DNA of 55,720 nucleotides from Saccoglossus kowalevskii. Taxonomy: Eukaryota > Hemichordata > Enteropneusta > Harrimaniidae. The notes beneath the pieces were generated by a model. It was not told where the DNA came from. It was given only the letters and a program-made list of their open reading frames with translations, and made no database searches. Below, in pieces: positions 38,851-51,920 of the stretch. A program made the position numbers and the translations under genes. The stretch covers positions 1 to 55,720 of the forward strand of contig NW_003107899.1 in NCBI RefSeq assembly GCF_000003605.2, given 5' to 3'. Position 1 is the first letter of the stretch; the number at the start of each line of letters is the position of its first letter.

Positions 38851-40330
38851 GGACGGCAAAGCACATGTAATGCTTTGGTTAGGACGGCAAAGCACATGTA
38901 ATGCTTTGGTTAGGACGGCAAAGCACATGTAATGCTTTGGTTAGGAAGGCAAAGTACATGTAATGCATTGGTTAGGACGGCAAAGCATATGTAATGCTTT
39001 GGTTAAGACGGCAAAGCACATGTAATGCTTTGGTTATGACTGCAAAACACATTTAATGCATTGGTTAGGACGACAAAACACATGGAATGCTTTGGTTAGA
39101 ACGGCAATACACATGTAATGCTTTGGTTAGGACTGCAAAGCACATGTAATGCTTTGGTTATGACGGCGAAGCACATGTAATGCTTTGGTTAGGACGACAC
39201 AGCACATGTAATGCTGTGGTTAGGACGGTAAAGCACATGTAATGCCTTGGTTAGGATGGCAAAGCACATGGAATGCTTTGGTTAGGACGGCAAAGCACAT
39301 GGAATGCTTTGGTTAGGACGGCAAAGCACATGGAATGCTTTGGTTAGGACGGCAAAGAACATGTAATGCTTTGGTTAGGACGGCAACGCATGTGGAATGC
39401 TTTGGTTAGGACGGCAAAGCACATGTAATGCTTTGGTTAGAACGGCAAAGCACATGAAATGTTTTGATTAGGACGGCAAAGCACATGTAATGCTTTGGTT
39501 AGGACGGCAAAGCACATGTAATGCTTTGGTTATGACGGCAAAGCACATGTAATGCTTTGGTTATAACGGCAAAGCACATGTAATGCTTTGGTTATGACGG
39601 CAAAGCACATGTAATGCTTTGGTTAGGACGACGAAGCACATGTAATGCTTTGGGTAGGACGGCAAAGCACATGTAATGCTTTGGTTAGGACGGCAAAGCA
39701 CATGTAATACTTTGGTTAGGACGGCAAAGCACATGTAATGCTTTGGTTATGACGGCAAAGCACATGTAATGCTTTGGTTATGACGGCAAAGCACATGTAA
39801 TGCTTTGGTTATGACGGCAAAGCACATGTAATGCTTTGGTTAGGACGACGAAGCACGTGAAATGCTATGGTTAGGACGGCAATGCACATGTATTGCTTTG
39901 GTTAGGACGGCAAAGCACATGTAATGCTTTGGGTAGGACGGCAAAGCACATGTAATGCTTTGGTTAGGACGGCAAAGCACATGTAATACTTTGGTTAGGA
40001 CGGCGAAGCACATGTAATGCTTTGGTTAGGACGGCAAAGCACATGTAATGATTTGGTTATGACTGCAAAGCACATGTAATGCATTGGTTAGGACGACAAA
40101 ACACATGGAATGCTTTGGTTAGGACGGTAATACACATGTAATGCTTTGGTTAGTACGGCAAAGCACATGTAATGCTTTGGTTATGATGGCAAAGCTCATG
40201 TAATGCTTTGGTTATGACGGCAAAGCACATGTAATGCTTTGGTTATGACGGCAAAGCACATGTAATGCTTTGGTTATGACGGCAAAGCACATGTAATGCT
40301 TTGGTTAGGACGACGAAGCACGTGAAATGC
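38850..40330. repeat. Type A block, first copy of a 2,293-bp duplication
   Basis: The variants GGAAGGCAAAGTACATG (38,943), GACTGCAAAACACATTT, CAACGCATGTGG (GCATG at 39,388) and TTATAACGG (39,561) all recur exactly 2,293 bp downstream. This copy lacks two monomers next to GACGACGAAGCAC (near 39,620) compared with the second copy. It continues with GAAGCACGTGAAATGC and TGTATTGC near 39,850-39,900. Confidence 0.8.
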
Positions 40331-40680
40331 TATGGTTAGGACGGCAATGCACATGTAATGCTTTGGTTACGACGGCAAAAGAACATGTAATGCTGTGGTT
40401 TGGACGGCAAAGCACATGGAATGCTTTGGTTAGGACGGCAAAGCATATGGAATGCTTTGGTTAGGACGGCAAAAGCACATGGAATGCATTGGTTAGGACG
40501 GCAAAGCACATGGAATTCTTTGGTTAGGACGGCAAAAAACATGTAATGCTTTGGTTAGGACGGCAAAGCACAGGTAATGCTTTGGTTAGGACGGCAAAGC
40601 CCGTGTAATGCTTTGGTTAAGACGGCAAAGCACATGTAATGCTTTGGTTAGGACGGCAAAGCACATGTAATGCTTTGGGT
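40330..40680. repeat. Short type B-like insert in type A context
   Basis: Variants GGCAAAAGAACATG, GGTTTGGACGG, GCATATGG, GGCAAAAGCACATGG, GGCAAAAAACATG and GCCCGTG match the B-like string near 25,990-26,280 and 20,260-20,500. Type A order resumes after it with GGGTAGGATGG. This is a second example of the same B-like module placed within a type A block. Confidence 0.65.
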
Positions 40681-43600
40681 AGGATGGCAAAGCACATGTA
40701 ATGCTTTGATTAGGACGACAAAGCACATGTAATACATTGGTTAGGACGACAAAGCACATGTAACGCTTTGGTTAGGACGGCAAAGCACATGTAATGCTTT
40801 GGGTAGGACGGCAAAACACATGTAATGCTTTGGTTAGGACGGCAAAGCACATGTGCTCTGGTTAGGACGGCAAAGCACATGTAATGCTTTGGTTAGGACG
40901 GCAAAGCACATGGAATGTTTTGGTTAGGACGGCAAAGCACATGGAATGCTTTAGTTAGGACCGAAATGCACATGTAATGCTTTGGTTACGACGGCAAAGC
41001 ATATGTAATGCTGTGGTTAGTACGGCAAAGCACCTGGAATGCTTTGGTTAGGAAGGCAATGCACATGTAATGCTTTGGTTAGGACGGCAAAGCACAAGAA
41101 ATGTTTTGGTTAGGACGGCAAAGCACATGTAATGCTTTGGTTAGGACGGCAAAGCACATGTAAAGCTTTGGTTAGGACGGCAAAGCACATGTAATGTTTT
41201 GGTTAGGACGGCAAAGCACATGTAATGCTTTGGTTAGGAAGGCAAAGTACATGTAATGCATTGGTTAGGACGGCAAAGCATATGTAATGCTTTGGTTAAG
41301 ACGGCAAAGCACATGTAATGCTTTGGTTATGACTGCAAAACACATTTAATGCATTGGTTAGGACGACAAAACACATGGAATGCTTTGGTTAGAACGGCAA
41401 TACACATGTAATGCTTTGGTTAGGACTGCAAAGCACATGTAATGCTTTGGTTATGACGGCGAAGCACATGTAATGCTTTGGTTAGGACGACACAGCACAT
41501 GTAATGCTGTGGTTAGGACGGTAAAGCACATGTAATGCCTTGGTTAGGATGGCAAAGCACATGGAATGCTTTGGTTAGGACGGCAAAGCACATGGAATGC
41601 TTTGGTTAGGACGGCAAAGCACATGGAATGCTTTGGTTAGGACGGCAAAGAACATGTAATGCTTTGGTTAGGACGGCAACGCATGTGGAATGCTTTGGTT
41701 AGGACGGCAAAGCACATGTAATGCTTTGGTTAGAACGGCAAAGCACATGAAATGTTTTGATTAGGACGGCAAAGCACATGTAATGCTTTGGTTAGGACGG
41801 CAAAGCACATGTAATGCTTTGGTTATGACGGCAAAGCACATGTAATGCTTTGGTTATAACGGCAAAGCACATGTAATGCTTTGGTTATGACGGCAAAGCA
41901 CATGTAATGCTTTGGTTAGGACGACGAAGCACGTAAAATGCTATGGTTAGGACGGCAATGCACATGTATTGCTTTGGTTAGGACGGCAAAGCACATGTAA
42001 TGCTTTGGGTAGGACGGCAAAGCACATGTAATGCTTTGGTTAGGACGGCAAAGCACATGTAATACTTTGGTTAGGACGGCGAAGCACATGTAATGCTTTG
42101 GTTAGGACGGCAAAGCACATGTAATGATTTGGTTATGACTGCAAAGCACATGTAATGCATTGGTTAGGACGACAAAATACATGGAATGCTTTGGTTAGGA
42201 CGGTAATACACATGTAATGCTTTGGTTAGGACGGCAAAGCACATGTAATGCTTTGGTTATGACGGCAAAGCTCATGTAATGCTTTGGTTAGGACGACACA
42301 GCACATGTAATGTTGTGGTTAGGACGGCAAAGCACATGTAATGCTTTGGTTAGAACGGCAAAGCACATGAAATGTTTTGGTTAGGACGGCAAAGCACATG
42401 TAATGCTTTGGTTTGGATGGCAAATCACATGGAATACTTTGGTTAGGACGGCAAAGCACATTAAATGCTTTGGTTAGGACGGCAAAGAACATGTAATGCT
42501 TTGGTTAGGACGGCAACGCACATGGAATGTTTTGCTTAGGACGGCAAAGCACTTGTAATGCTTTGGTTAGAACGGCAAAGCACATGAAATGTTTTGATTA
42601 GGACAGCAAAGCACATGTAATGCTTTGGTTAGGACGGCAAAGCACATGTAATGCTTTGGTTAGGACGGCAATGCACATGTAATGTTTTGGTTAGGACGGC
42701 AAAGCACATGTAATGATTTTGTTTTGACTTCAAAGCACATTTAATGCATTGGTTAGGACGACAAAACACATGGAATGCTTTGGTTAGGACGGCAATACAC
42801 ATGTAATGCTTTGGTTAGGACGGCAAAGCACATGTAATGCTTTGGTTATGACGGCAAAGCACATGTAATGCTTTGGTTAGAACGACACAGCACATGTAAT
42901 GCTGTGGTTATGATGGTAAAGCACATGTAATGCTTTGGTTAGGACGGCAAAGCACATGGAATGCTTTGGTTAGGACGGCAAAGCACATGGAATGCTTTGG
43001 TTAGGACGGCAAAGCACATGGAATGCTTTGGTTAGGACGGCAAAGCACAAGGAATGCTTTGGTTAGGACGGCAAAGCACATGTAATGCTTTGGTTAGGAC
43101 GGCAAAGCACATGTAATGCTTTGGTAAGGACGGAAAAGCACATGTAATGCTTTGGTTAGGACGGCAAAGCACATATGCTTTGGTTAGGACGGCAAAGCAC
43201 ATGTAATGCTTTGGTTAGGACGGCAAAGCAATGTAATGGTTTGGTTAGGACGGCAAAGCACATGGAATGCTTTGGTTAGGACGTCAAAGCACATGGAATG
43301 CTTTGGTTAGGACGGCAAAGCACATGGAATGCTTTGGTTGGGACGGCAAAGAACATGTAATGCTTTGGTTAGGACGGCAACGCACGTGGAATGCTTTGGT
43401 TTGGACGGCAAAGCACATGTAATGCTTTGGTTAGAACGGCAAAGCACATGAAATGTTTTGGTTAGGACGGCAAAGCACATGTAATGCTTTGGTTAGGACG
43501 GCAAAGCACATGTAATGCTTTGGTTATGACGGCAAAGCACATGTAATGCTTTGGTTATGACGGCAAAGCACATGTAATGCTTTGGTTATGACGGCAAAGC

Positions 43601-46600
43601 ACATGTAATGCTTTGGTTAGGACGACGAAGCACGTGAAATGCTATGGTTAGGACGGCAAAGCACATGTAATGCTTTGGTAGGACGGCAAAGCACATGTAA
43701 TGCTTTGGGTAGGACGGCTAAGCACATGTAATGCTTTGGTTAGGACGGCAAAACACATGTAATACTTTGGTTAGGACGGCGAAGCACATGTAATGCTTTG
43801 GTTAGGACGGCAAAGCACATGTAGTGATTTGGTTATGACTGCAAAGCACATGTAATGCATTGGTTAGGACGACAAAACACATGGAATGCTTTGGTTAGGA
43901 CGGTAATACTCATGTAATGCTTTGGTTAGGACGGCAAAGCACATGTAATGCTTTGGTTATGACGGCAAAGCACATGTAATGCTATGGTTAGGACGACACA
44001 GCACATGTAATGTTGTGGTTAGAACGGCAAAGCACATGAAATGTTTTGGTTAGGACGGCAAAGCACATGTAATGCTTTGGTTTGGATGGCAAAGCACATG
44101 GAATGCTTTGGTTAGGACGGCAAAGCACATTAAATGCTATGGTTAGGACGGCAAAGCACATGTAATGCTTTGGGTAGGACGGCAAAGCACATGTAATACT
44201 TTGGTTAGGACGGCGAAGCACATGTAATGCTTTGGTTAGGACGGCAAAGCACATGTAGTGATTTGGTTATGACTGCAAAGCACATGTAATGCATTGGTTA
44301 GGACGACAAAACACATGGAATGCATTGGTTAGGACGGTAATACACATGTAATGCTTTGGTTAGGACGGCAAAGCACATGTAATGCTTTGGTTATGACGGC
44401 AAAGCACATGTAATGCTATGGTTAGGACGACACAGCACATGTAATGTTGTGGTTAGAACGGCAAAGCACATGAAATGTTTTGGTTAGGACGGCAAAGCAC
44501 ATGTAATGCTTTGGTTAGGACAGCAAAGCACATGTTATACTTTGGTTAGGACGGCGAAGCACATGTAATGCTTTGGTTAGGACGGCAAAGCACATGTAGT
44601 TATTTGGTTATGACTGCAAAGCACATGTAATGCATTGGTTAGGACGACAAAACACATGGAATGCTTTGGTTAGGACGGTAATACACATGTAATGCTTTGG
44701 TTAGGACGGCAAATCACATGTAATGCTTTGCTTATGACGGCAAAGCACATGTAATGCTATGGTTAGGACGACACAGCACATGTAATGTTGTGGTTAGAAC
44801 GGCAAAGCACATGAAATGTTTTGGATGGGACGGCAAAGCACATGTAATGCTTTGGTTAGGTAGGCAAAGTACATGTAATGCATTGGTTAGGACGGCAAAG
44901 CGTATGTAATGCTTTGGTTAAGACGGCAAAGCACATGTAATGCTTTGGTTAGGACGGCAAAGCACATGTAATGTTTTGGTTATGACGGCAAAGCACATGT
45001 AATGCTTTGGTTATGACGGCAAAGCACATGTAATGCTTTGGTTAGGACGACGAAGCACGTGAAATGCTATGGTTAGGACGGCAATGCACATGTATTGCTT
45101 TGGTTAGGACGGCAAAGCACATGTAATGCTTTGGGTAGGACGGCAAAGCACATGTAATGCTTTGGTTAGGACGGCAAAGCACATGTAATACTTTGGTTAG
45201 GACGGCAAAGCACATGTAATGCTTTGGTTAGAACGGCAAAGCACATGTAATGATTTGGTTATGACTGCAAAGCACATTTAATGCATTGGTTAGGACGACA
45301 AAACACATGGAATGCTTTGGTTAGGACGGCAATACACATGTAATGCTTTGGTTAGGACGGCAAAGCACATGTAATGCTTTGGTTATGACGGCGAAGCACA
45401 TCTAATGCTTTGGTTAGGACGACACAGCACATGTAATGCTGTGGTTAGGACGGTAAAGCACATGTAATGCCTTGGTTAGGACGGCAAAGCACATGGAATG
45501 CTTTGGTTAGGACTGCAAAGCACATGGAATGCTTTGGTTAGGACGGCAAAGCACATGGAATGCTTTGGTTAGGACGGCAAAGAACATGTAATGCTTTAGT
45601 TAGGACGGCAACGCACGTGGAATGCTTTGGTTTGACGGCAAAGCACATGTAATGCTTTGGTTAGAACGGCAAAGCACATGAAATGTTTCATAGACGCAAA
45701 GCACATGTAATGCTTTGTTTAGGACGGCAAAGCACATGTAATGCTTTGGTTATGACGGCAAAGCACATGTAATGCTTTGGTTATGACGGCAAAGCACATG
45801 TAATGCTTTGGTTATGACGGCAAAGCACATGTAATGCTTTGGTTAGGACGACGAAGCACGTAAAATGCTATGGTTAGGACGGCAATGCACATGTATTGCT
45901 TTGGTTAGGACGGCAAAGCACATGTAATGCTTTGGGTAGGACGGCAAAGCACATGTAATGCTTTGGTTAGGACGGCAAAGCACATGTAATACTTTGGTTA
46001 GGACGGCGAAGCACATGTAATGCTTTGGTTAGGACGGCAAAGCACATGTAATGATTTGGTTATGACTGCAAAGCACATGTAATGCATTGGTTAGGACGAC
46101 AAAATACATGGAATGCTTTGGTTAGGACGGTAATACACATGTAATGCTTTGGTTAGGACGGCAAAGCACATGTAATGCTTTGGTTATGACGGCAAAGCTC
46201 ATGTAATGCTTTGGTTAGGACGACACAGCACATGTAATGTTGTGGTTAGGACGGCAAAGCACATGTAATGCTTTGGTTAGAACGGCAAAGCACATGAAAT
46301 GTTTTGGTTAGGACGGCAAAGCACATGTAATGCTTTGGTTTGGATGGCAAAGCACATGGAATACTTTGGTTAGGACGGCAATGCACATGTAATGTTTTGG
46401 TTAGGACGGCAAAGCACATGTAATGATTTTGTTTTGACTTCAAAGCACATTTAATGCATTGGTTAGGACGACAAAACACATGGAATGCTTTGGTTAGGAC
46501 GGCAATACACATGTAATGCTTTGGTTAGGACGGCAAAGCACATGTAATGCTTTGGTTATGACGGCAAAGCACATGTAATGCTTTGGTTAGAACGACACAG

Positions 46601-49600
46601 CACATGTAATGCTGTGGTTATGATGGTAAAGCACATGTAATGCTTTGGTTAGGACGGCAAAGCACATGGAATGCTTTGGTTAGGACGGCAAAGCACATGG
46701 AATGCTTTGGTTAGGACGGCAAAGCACATGGAATGCTTTGGTTAGGACGGCAAAGCACAAGGAATGCTTTGGTTAGGACGGCAAAGCACATGTAATGCTT
46801 TGGTTAGGACGGCAAAGCACATGTAATGCTTTGGTTAGGACGGCAAAGCACATGTAATGCTTTGGTTAGGACGGCAAAGCACATATGCTTTGGTTAGGAC
46901 GGCAAAGCACATGTAATGCTTTGGTTAGGACGGCAAAGCAATGTAATGGTTTGGTTAGGACGGCAAAGCACATGGAATGCTTTGGTTAGGACGGCAAAGC
47001 ACATGGAATGCTTTGGTTAGGACGGCAAAGCACATGGAATGCTTTGGTTAGGACGGCAAAGAACATGTAATGCTTTGGTTAGGACGGCAACGCACGTGGA
47101 ATGCTTTGGTTAGGACGGCAAAGCACATGTAATGGTTTGGTTAGAACGGCAAAGCACATGAAATGTTTTGGTTAGGACGGCAAAGCACATGTAATGCTTT
47201 GGTTAGGACGGCAAAGCACATGTAATGCTTTGGTTATGACGGTAAAGCACATGTAATGCTTTGGTTATGCCGGCAAAGCACATGTAATGCTTTGGTTATG
47301 ACGGCAATGCACATGTAATGCTTTGGTTAGGACGACGAAGCACGTGAAATGCTATGGTTAGGACGGCAAAGCACATGTAATGTTTTGGTAAGGACGGCAA
47401 AGCACATGGAATGCTTTGGTTAGGACGGCAAAGCACATGTAATGCTTTGGTTAGGACGGCAAAGAACATGTAATGCTTTAGTTAGGACGGCAAAGCACAT
47501 GGAATGCTCTTGTTAGGACGGCAAAGAACATGTAATGCTTTGGTTAGGACGGCAAAGCACATGGAATGCTTTGGTTAGGACGGCAAAGCACATGGAATGC
47601 TTTGGTTAGGACGGCAAAGAACATGTAATGCTTTGGTTAGGACGGCAAAGCACCTGGAATGCTTTGGTTAGGACGGCAATGCACATGTAATGCTTTGGTT
47701 AGGACGGCAAAGCACATGAAATGTTTTGGTTAGGACGGCAAAGCACATGTAATGCTTTGGTTAGGACGGCAAAGCACATGTAAAGCTTTGGTTAGGACGG
47801 CAAAGCACATGTAATGTTTTGGTTAGAACGGCAAAGCACATGTAATGCTTTGGTTAGGACGGCAAAGTACATGTAATGCATTGGTTAGGACGGCAAAGCA
47901 TATGTAATGCTTTGGTTAAGACGGCAAAGCACATGTAATGCTTTGGTTATGACTGCAAAGCACATTTAATGCATTGGTTAGGACGACAAAACACATGGAA
48001 TGCTTTGGTTAGAACGGCAATACACATGAAATGCTTTGGTTAGGACTGCAAACACATGTAATGCTTTGGTTATGACGGCGAAGCACATGTAATGCTTTGG
48101 TTAGGACGACACAGCACATGTAATGCTGTGGTTAGGACGGTAAAGCACATGTAATGCCTTGGTTAGGACGGCAAAGCACATGGAATGCTTTGGTTAGGAC
48201 GGCAAAGCACATGGAATGCTTTGGTTAGGACGGCAAAGCACATGGAATGCTTTGGTTAGGACGGCAAAGAACATTTAATGCTTTGGTTAGGACGGCAACG
48301 CACGTGGAATGCTTTGGTTAGGACGGCAAAGCACATGTAATACTTTGGTTAGAACGGCAAAGCACATGAAATGTTTTGATTAGGACGGCAAAGCATATGT
48401 AATGCTTTGGTTAGGACGGCAAAGCACATGTAATGCTTTGGTTATGACGGCAAAGCACATGTAATGCTTTGGTTATGACGGCAAAGCACATGTAATGCTT
48501 TGGTTATGACAGCAAAGCACATGTAATGCTTTGGTTAGGACGATGAAGCACGTGAAATGCTATGGTTAGGACGGCAAAGCACATGTAATGTTTTGGTAAG
48601 GACGGCAAAGCACATGGAATGCTTTGGTTAGGACGGCAACGCACGTGGAATGCTTTGGTTAGGACGGCAAAGCACATGTAATACTTTGGTTAGAACGGCA
48701 AAGCACATGAAATGTTTTGATTAGGACGGCAAAGCATATGTAATGCTTTGGTTAGGACGGCAAAGCACATGTAATGCTTTGGTTATGACGGCAAAGCACA
48801 TGTAATGCTTTGGTTATGACGGCAAAGCACATGTAATGCTTTGGTTATGACGGCAAAGCACATGTAATGCTTTGGTTAGGACGACGAAGCACGTGAAATG
48901 CTATGGTTAGGACGGCAATGCACATGTATTGCTTTGGTTAGGACGGCAAAGCACATGTAATGCTTTGGGTAGGACGGCAAAGCATATGTAATGCTTTGGT
49001 TAGGACGGCAAAGCACATGTAATACTTTGGTTAGGACGGCGAAGCACATGTAATGCTTTGGTTAGGACGGCAAAGCACATGTAATGATTTGGTTATGACT
49101 GTAAAGCACATGTAATGCATTGGTTAGGACGACAAAACACATCGAATGCTTTGGTTAGGACGGTAATACACATGTAATGCTTTGGTTAGGACGGCAAAGC
49201 ACATGTAATGCTTTGGTTATGACGACACAGCACATGTAATGTTGTGGTTAGGACGGCAAAGCACATGTAATGCTTTGGTTAGAACGGCAAAGCACATGGA
49301 ATGCTTTGGTTAGGACGGCAAAGCACATTAAATGCTTTGGTTAGGACGGCAAAGAACATGTAATGCTTTGGTTAGGACGGCAACGCACATGGAATGTTTT
49401 GCTTAGGACGGCAAAGCACATGTAATGCTTTGGTTAGAACGGCAAAGCACATGAAATGTTTTGATTAGGACAGCAAAGCACATGTAATGCTTTGGTTAGG
49501 ACGGCAAAGCACATGTAATGCTTTGGTTAGGACGGCAATGCACATGTAATGTTTTGGTTAGGACGGCAAAGCACATGTAATGATTTTGTTTTGACTTCAA

Positions 49601-50470
49601 AGCACATTTAATGCATTGGTTAGGACGACAAAACACATGGAATGCTTTGGTTAGGACGGCAATACACATGTAATGCTTTGGTTAGGACTGCAAAGCACAT
49701 GTAATGCTTTGGTTATGACGGCGAAGCACATGTAATGCTTTGGTTAGGACGACACAGCACATGTAATGCTGTGGTTAGGACGGTAAAGCACATGTAATGC
49801 CTTGGTTAGGACGGCAAAGCTCATGGAATGCTTTGGTTAGGACGGCAAAGCACATGGAATGCTTTGGTTAGGACGGCAAAGCACATGGAATGCTTTGGTT
49901 AGGACGGCAAAGAACATTTAATGCTTTGGTTAGGACGGCAACGCACGTGGAATGCTTTGGTTAGGACGGCAAAGCACATGTAATACTTTGGTTAGAACGG
50001 CAAAGCACATGAAATGTTTTGATTAGGACGGCAAAGCATATGTAATGCTTTGGTTAGGACGGCAAAGCACATGTAATGCTTTGGTTATGACGGCAAAGCA
50101 CATGTAATGCTTTGGTTATGACGGCAAAGCACATGTAATGCTTTGGTTATGACGGAAAAGCACATGTAATGCTTTGGTTAGGACGACGAAGCACGTGAAA
50201 TGCTATGGTTAGGACGGCAAAGCACATGTAATGTTTTGGTAAGGACGGCAAAGCACATGGAATGCTTTGGTTAGGACGGCAACGCACGTGGAATGCTTTG
50301 GTTAGGACAGCAAAGCACATGTAACACTTTGGTTAGAACGGCAAAGCACATGAAATGTTTTGATTATGACGGCAAAGCATATGTAATGCTTTGGTTAGGA
50401 CGGCAAAGCACATGTAATGCTTTGGTTATGACGGCAAAGCACATGTAATGCTTTGGTTATGACGGCAAAG
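40680..50470. repeat. Large type A block
   Basis: This is the longest type A tract. GATTTTGTTTTGAC marks 42,715, 46,425 and 49,582. ACGACACAGCAC hairpin variants recur throughout. The tract contains the second copy of the 2,293-bp duplication (about 41,180-41,915). It also has near copies of left-end sequence: 43,398-44,140 matches 8,371-9,110, and 44,535-45,610 matches 7,277-8,350. Three 28-bp short units (40,850, 43,171, 46,881) each lie near an AAGCAATG or GGACCGAAATG unit. Around 48,300-48,730 and 49,930-50,400 the string AACGCACGTGG, TAATACTTTGG, GAAATGTTTTGATTAGG, AAGCATATG repeats as a local duplication. Confidence 0.75.
45620..45720. repeat. Small deletion patch in type A block
   Basis: Compared with the matching copy near 8,371-8,450, this patch reads GGTTTGACGG (one base lost) and AAATGTTTCATAGACGCAAAGC (several bases lost), followed by TTTGTTTAGG. 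The net loss of about five bases accounts for part of the phase shift between markers on either side. Confidence 0.65.
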
Positions 50471-51920
50471 CACATGTAATGCTTTGGTTAGGACGACAAA
50501 GCACATGTAATGCTTTGGTTAGGACGGCAAAGCACAGGTAATGCTTTGGTTAGGACGGCAAAGCACATGTAATGCTTTGGTTAGGACGACAAAACACATG
50601 GAATACTTTGGTTAGGATGGCAATGCACTTGTAATGCTTTGGTTAGGACGGCAAACACATGTAATGCTTTGGTTGGGACGACAAAGCACATGGAATGCTT
50701 TGGTTAGGACGGCAATGCACAAGTAATGCTTTGGTTAGGACGGCAAAACATATGGAATGCTTTGGTTAGGACGGCAAAGCACATGTAATGCTTTGGTTAG
50801 GACGGCAAAGCACATGTAATGCTTTGGTTAGGACGGCAAAGCACATGTAATGCTTTGGTTATGACGGCAAAGCACATGTAATGCTTTGGTTAGGAAGGCA
50901 AAGCACATGTAATGCTTTGGTTATGACGGCAAAGCACATGTAATGTTTTGGTTATGACGGCAAAGCACATGTAATGCTTTGGTTAGGACGACGAAGCACA
51001 TGACATGCTTTGGTTAGGACGGCAATGCATATGTAATGCCTTGGTAAGGACGGCAAAGTACATGGAATGCTTTGGTTAGAACGGCAATGCACATGTAATG
51101 ATTTGGTTACGAGAGCAAAGCACATGTAATGCTGTGGTGTGGACGGCATAGCACATGGAATGCATTGGTTAGAACGGCAATGCACATGTAATGCTTTGGT
51201 TAGGACGGCAAAGCACATGTAATGCTTTGGTTATGACGGCAAAGCACATGTAATGCTGTGGGGTGGACGGCATAGCACATGGAATGCTTTGGTTAGGACG
51301 GCAAAGCACATAGAATGCTTTGGTTAGGACGGCAAAGCGCATGGAATGCTTAGGTAAGGACGGCAAAGCACATGGAATGCTTTGGTTACGACGGCAAAGA
51401 ACATATAATGCTTTGGTTAGGACGGCAAATCACATGTAATGCTTTGGTTAGGAAGGCAAAGCCCATGTAATGCTTTGATTAAGACGGCAAAGCACATGTA
51501 ATGCTTTGGTTAGGACGGCAAAGCACATGTAATGCTTTGGTTAGGACGGCAAAGCACAGGTAATGCATTGGTTAGGACGGCAGAGCACATGTAATGCCTC
51601 GGTTAGGACGACAACACACATGGAATACTTTGGTTAGGACGGCAATGCACTTGTAATGCTTTGGTTAGGACGGCAAACACATGTAATGCTTTGGTTGGGA
51701 CGACAAAGCACATGGAATGCTTTGGTTAGGACAGCAATGCACAAGTAATGCTTTGGTTAGGACGGCAAAACATATGGAATGCTTTGGTTAGGACGGCAAA
51801 GCACATGTAATGCTTTTGGTTAGGACGGCAAAGCACATGTAATGCTTTGGTTAGGACGGCAAAGCACATGTAATGCTTTGGTTATGACGGCAAAGCACAT
51901 GTAATGCTTTGGTTAGGACG
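50470..51920. repeat. Type B block
   Basis: GCACAGG, GCACTTG, GGTTGGGACGAC, GCACAAG (50,717 and 51,739, 1,022 bp apart), AACATATGG, GAGAGCAAAGC, GTGTGG and GGGGTGG with GCATAGC all return, with type A tracts on both sides. Half-units of the GAGAGC and GGGGTGG forms meet near 51,160-51,260, which looks like a fusion of two B half-units. Confidence 0.75.
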
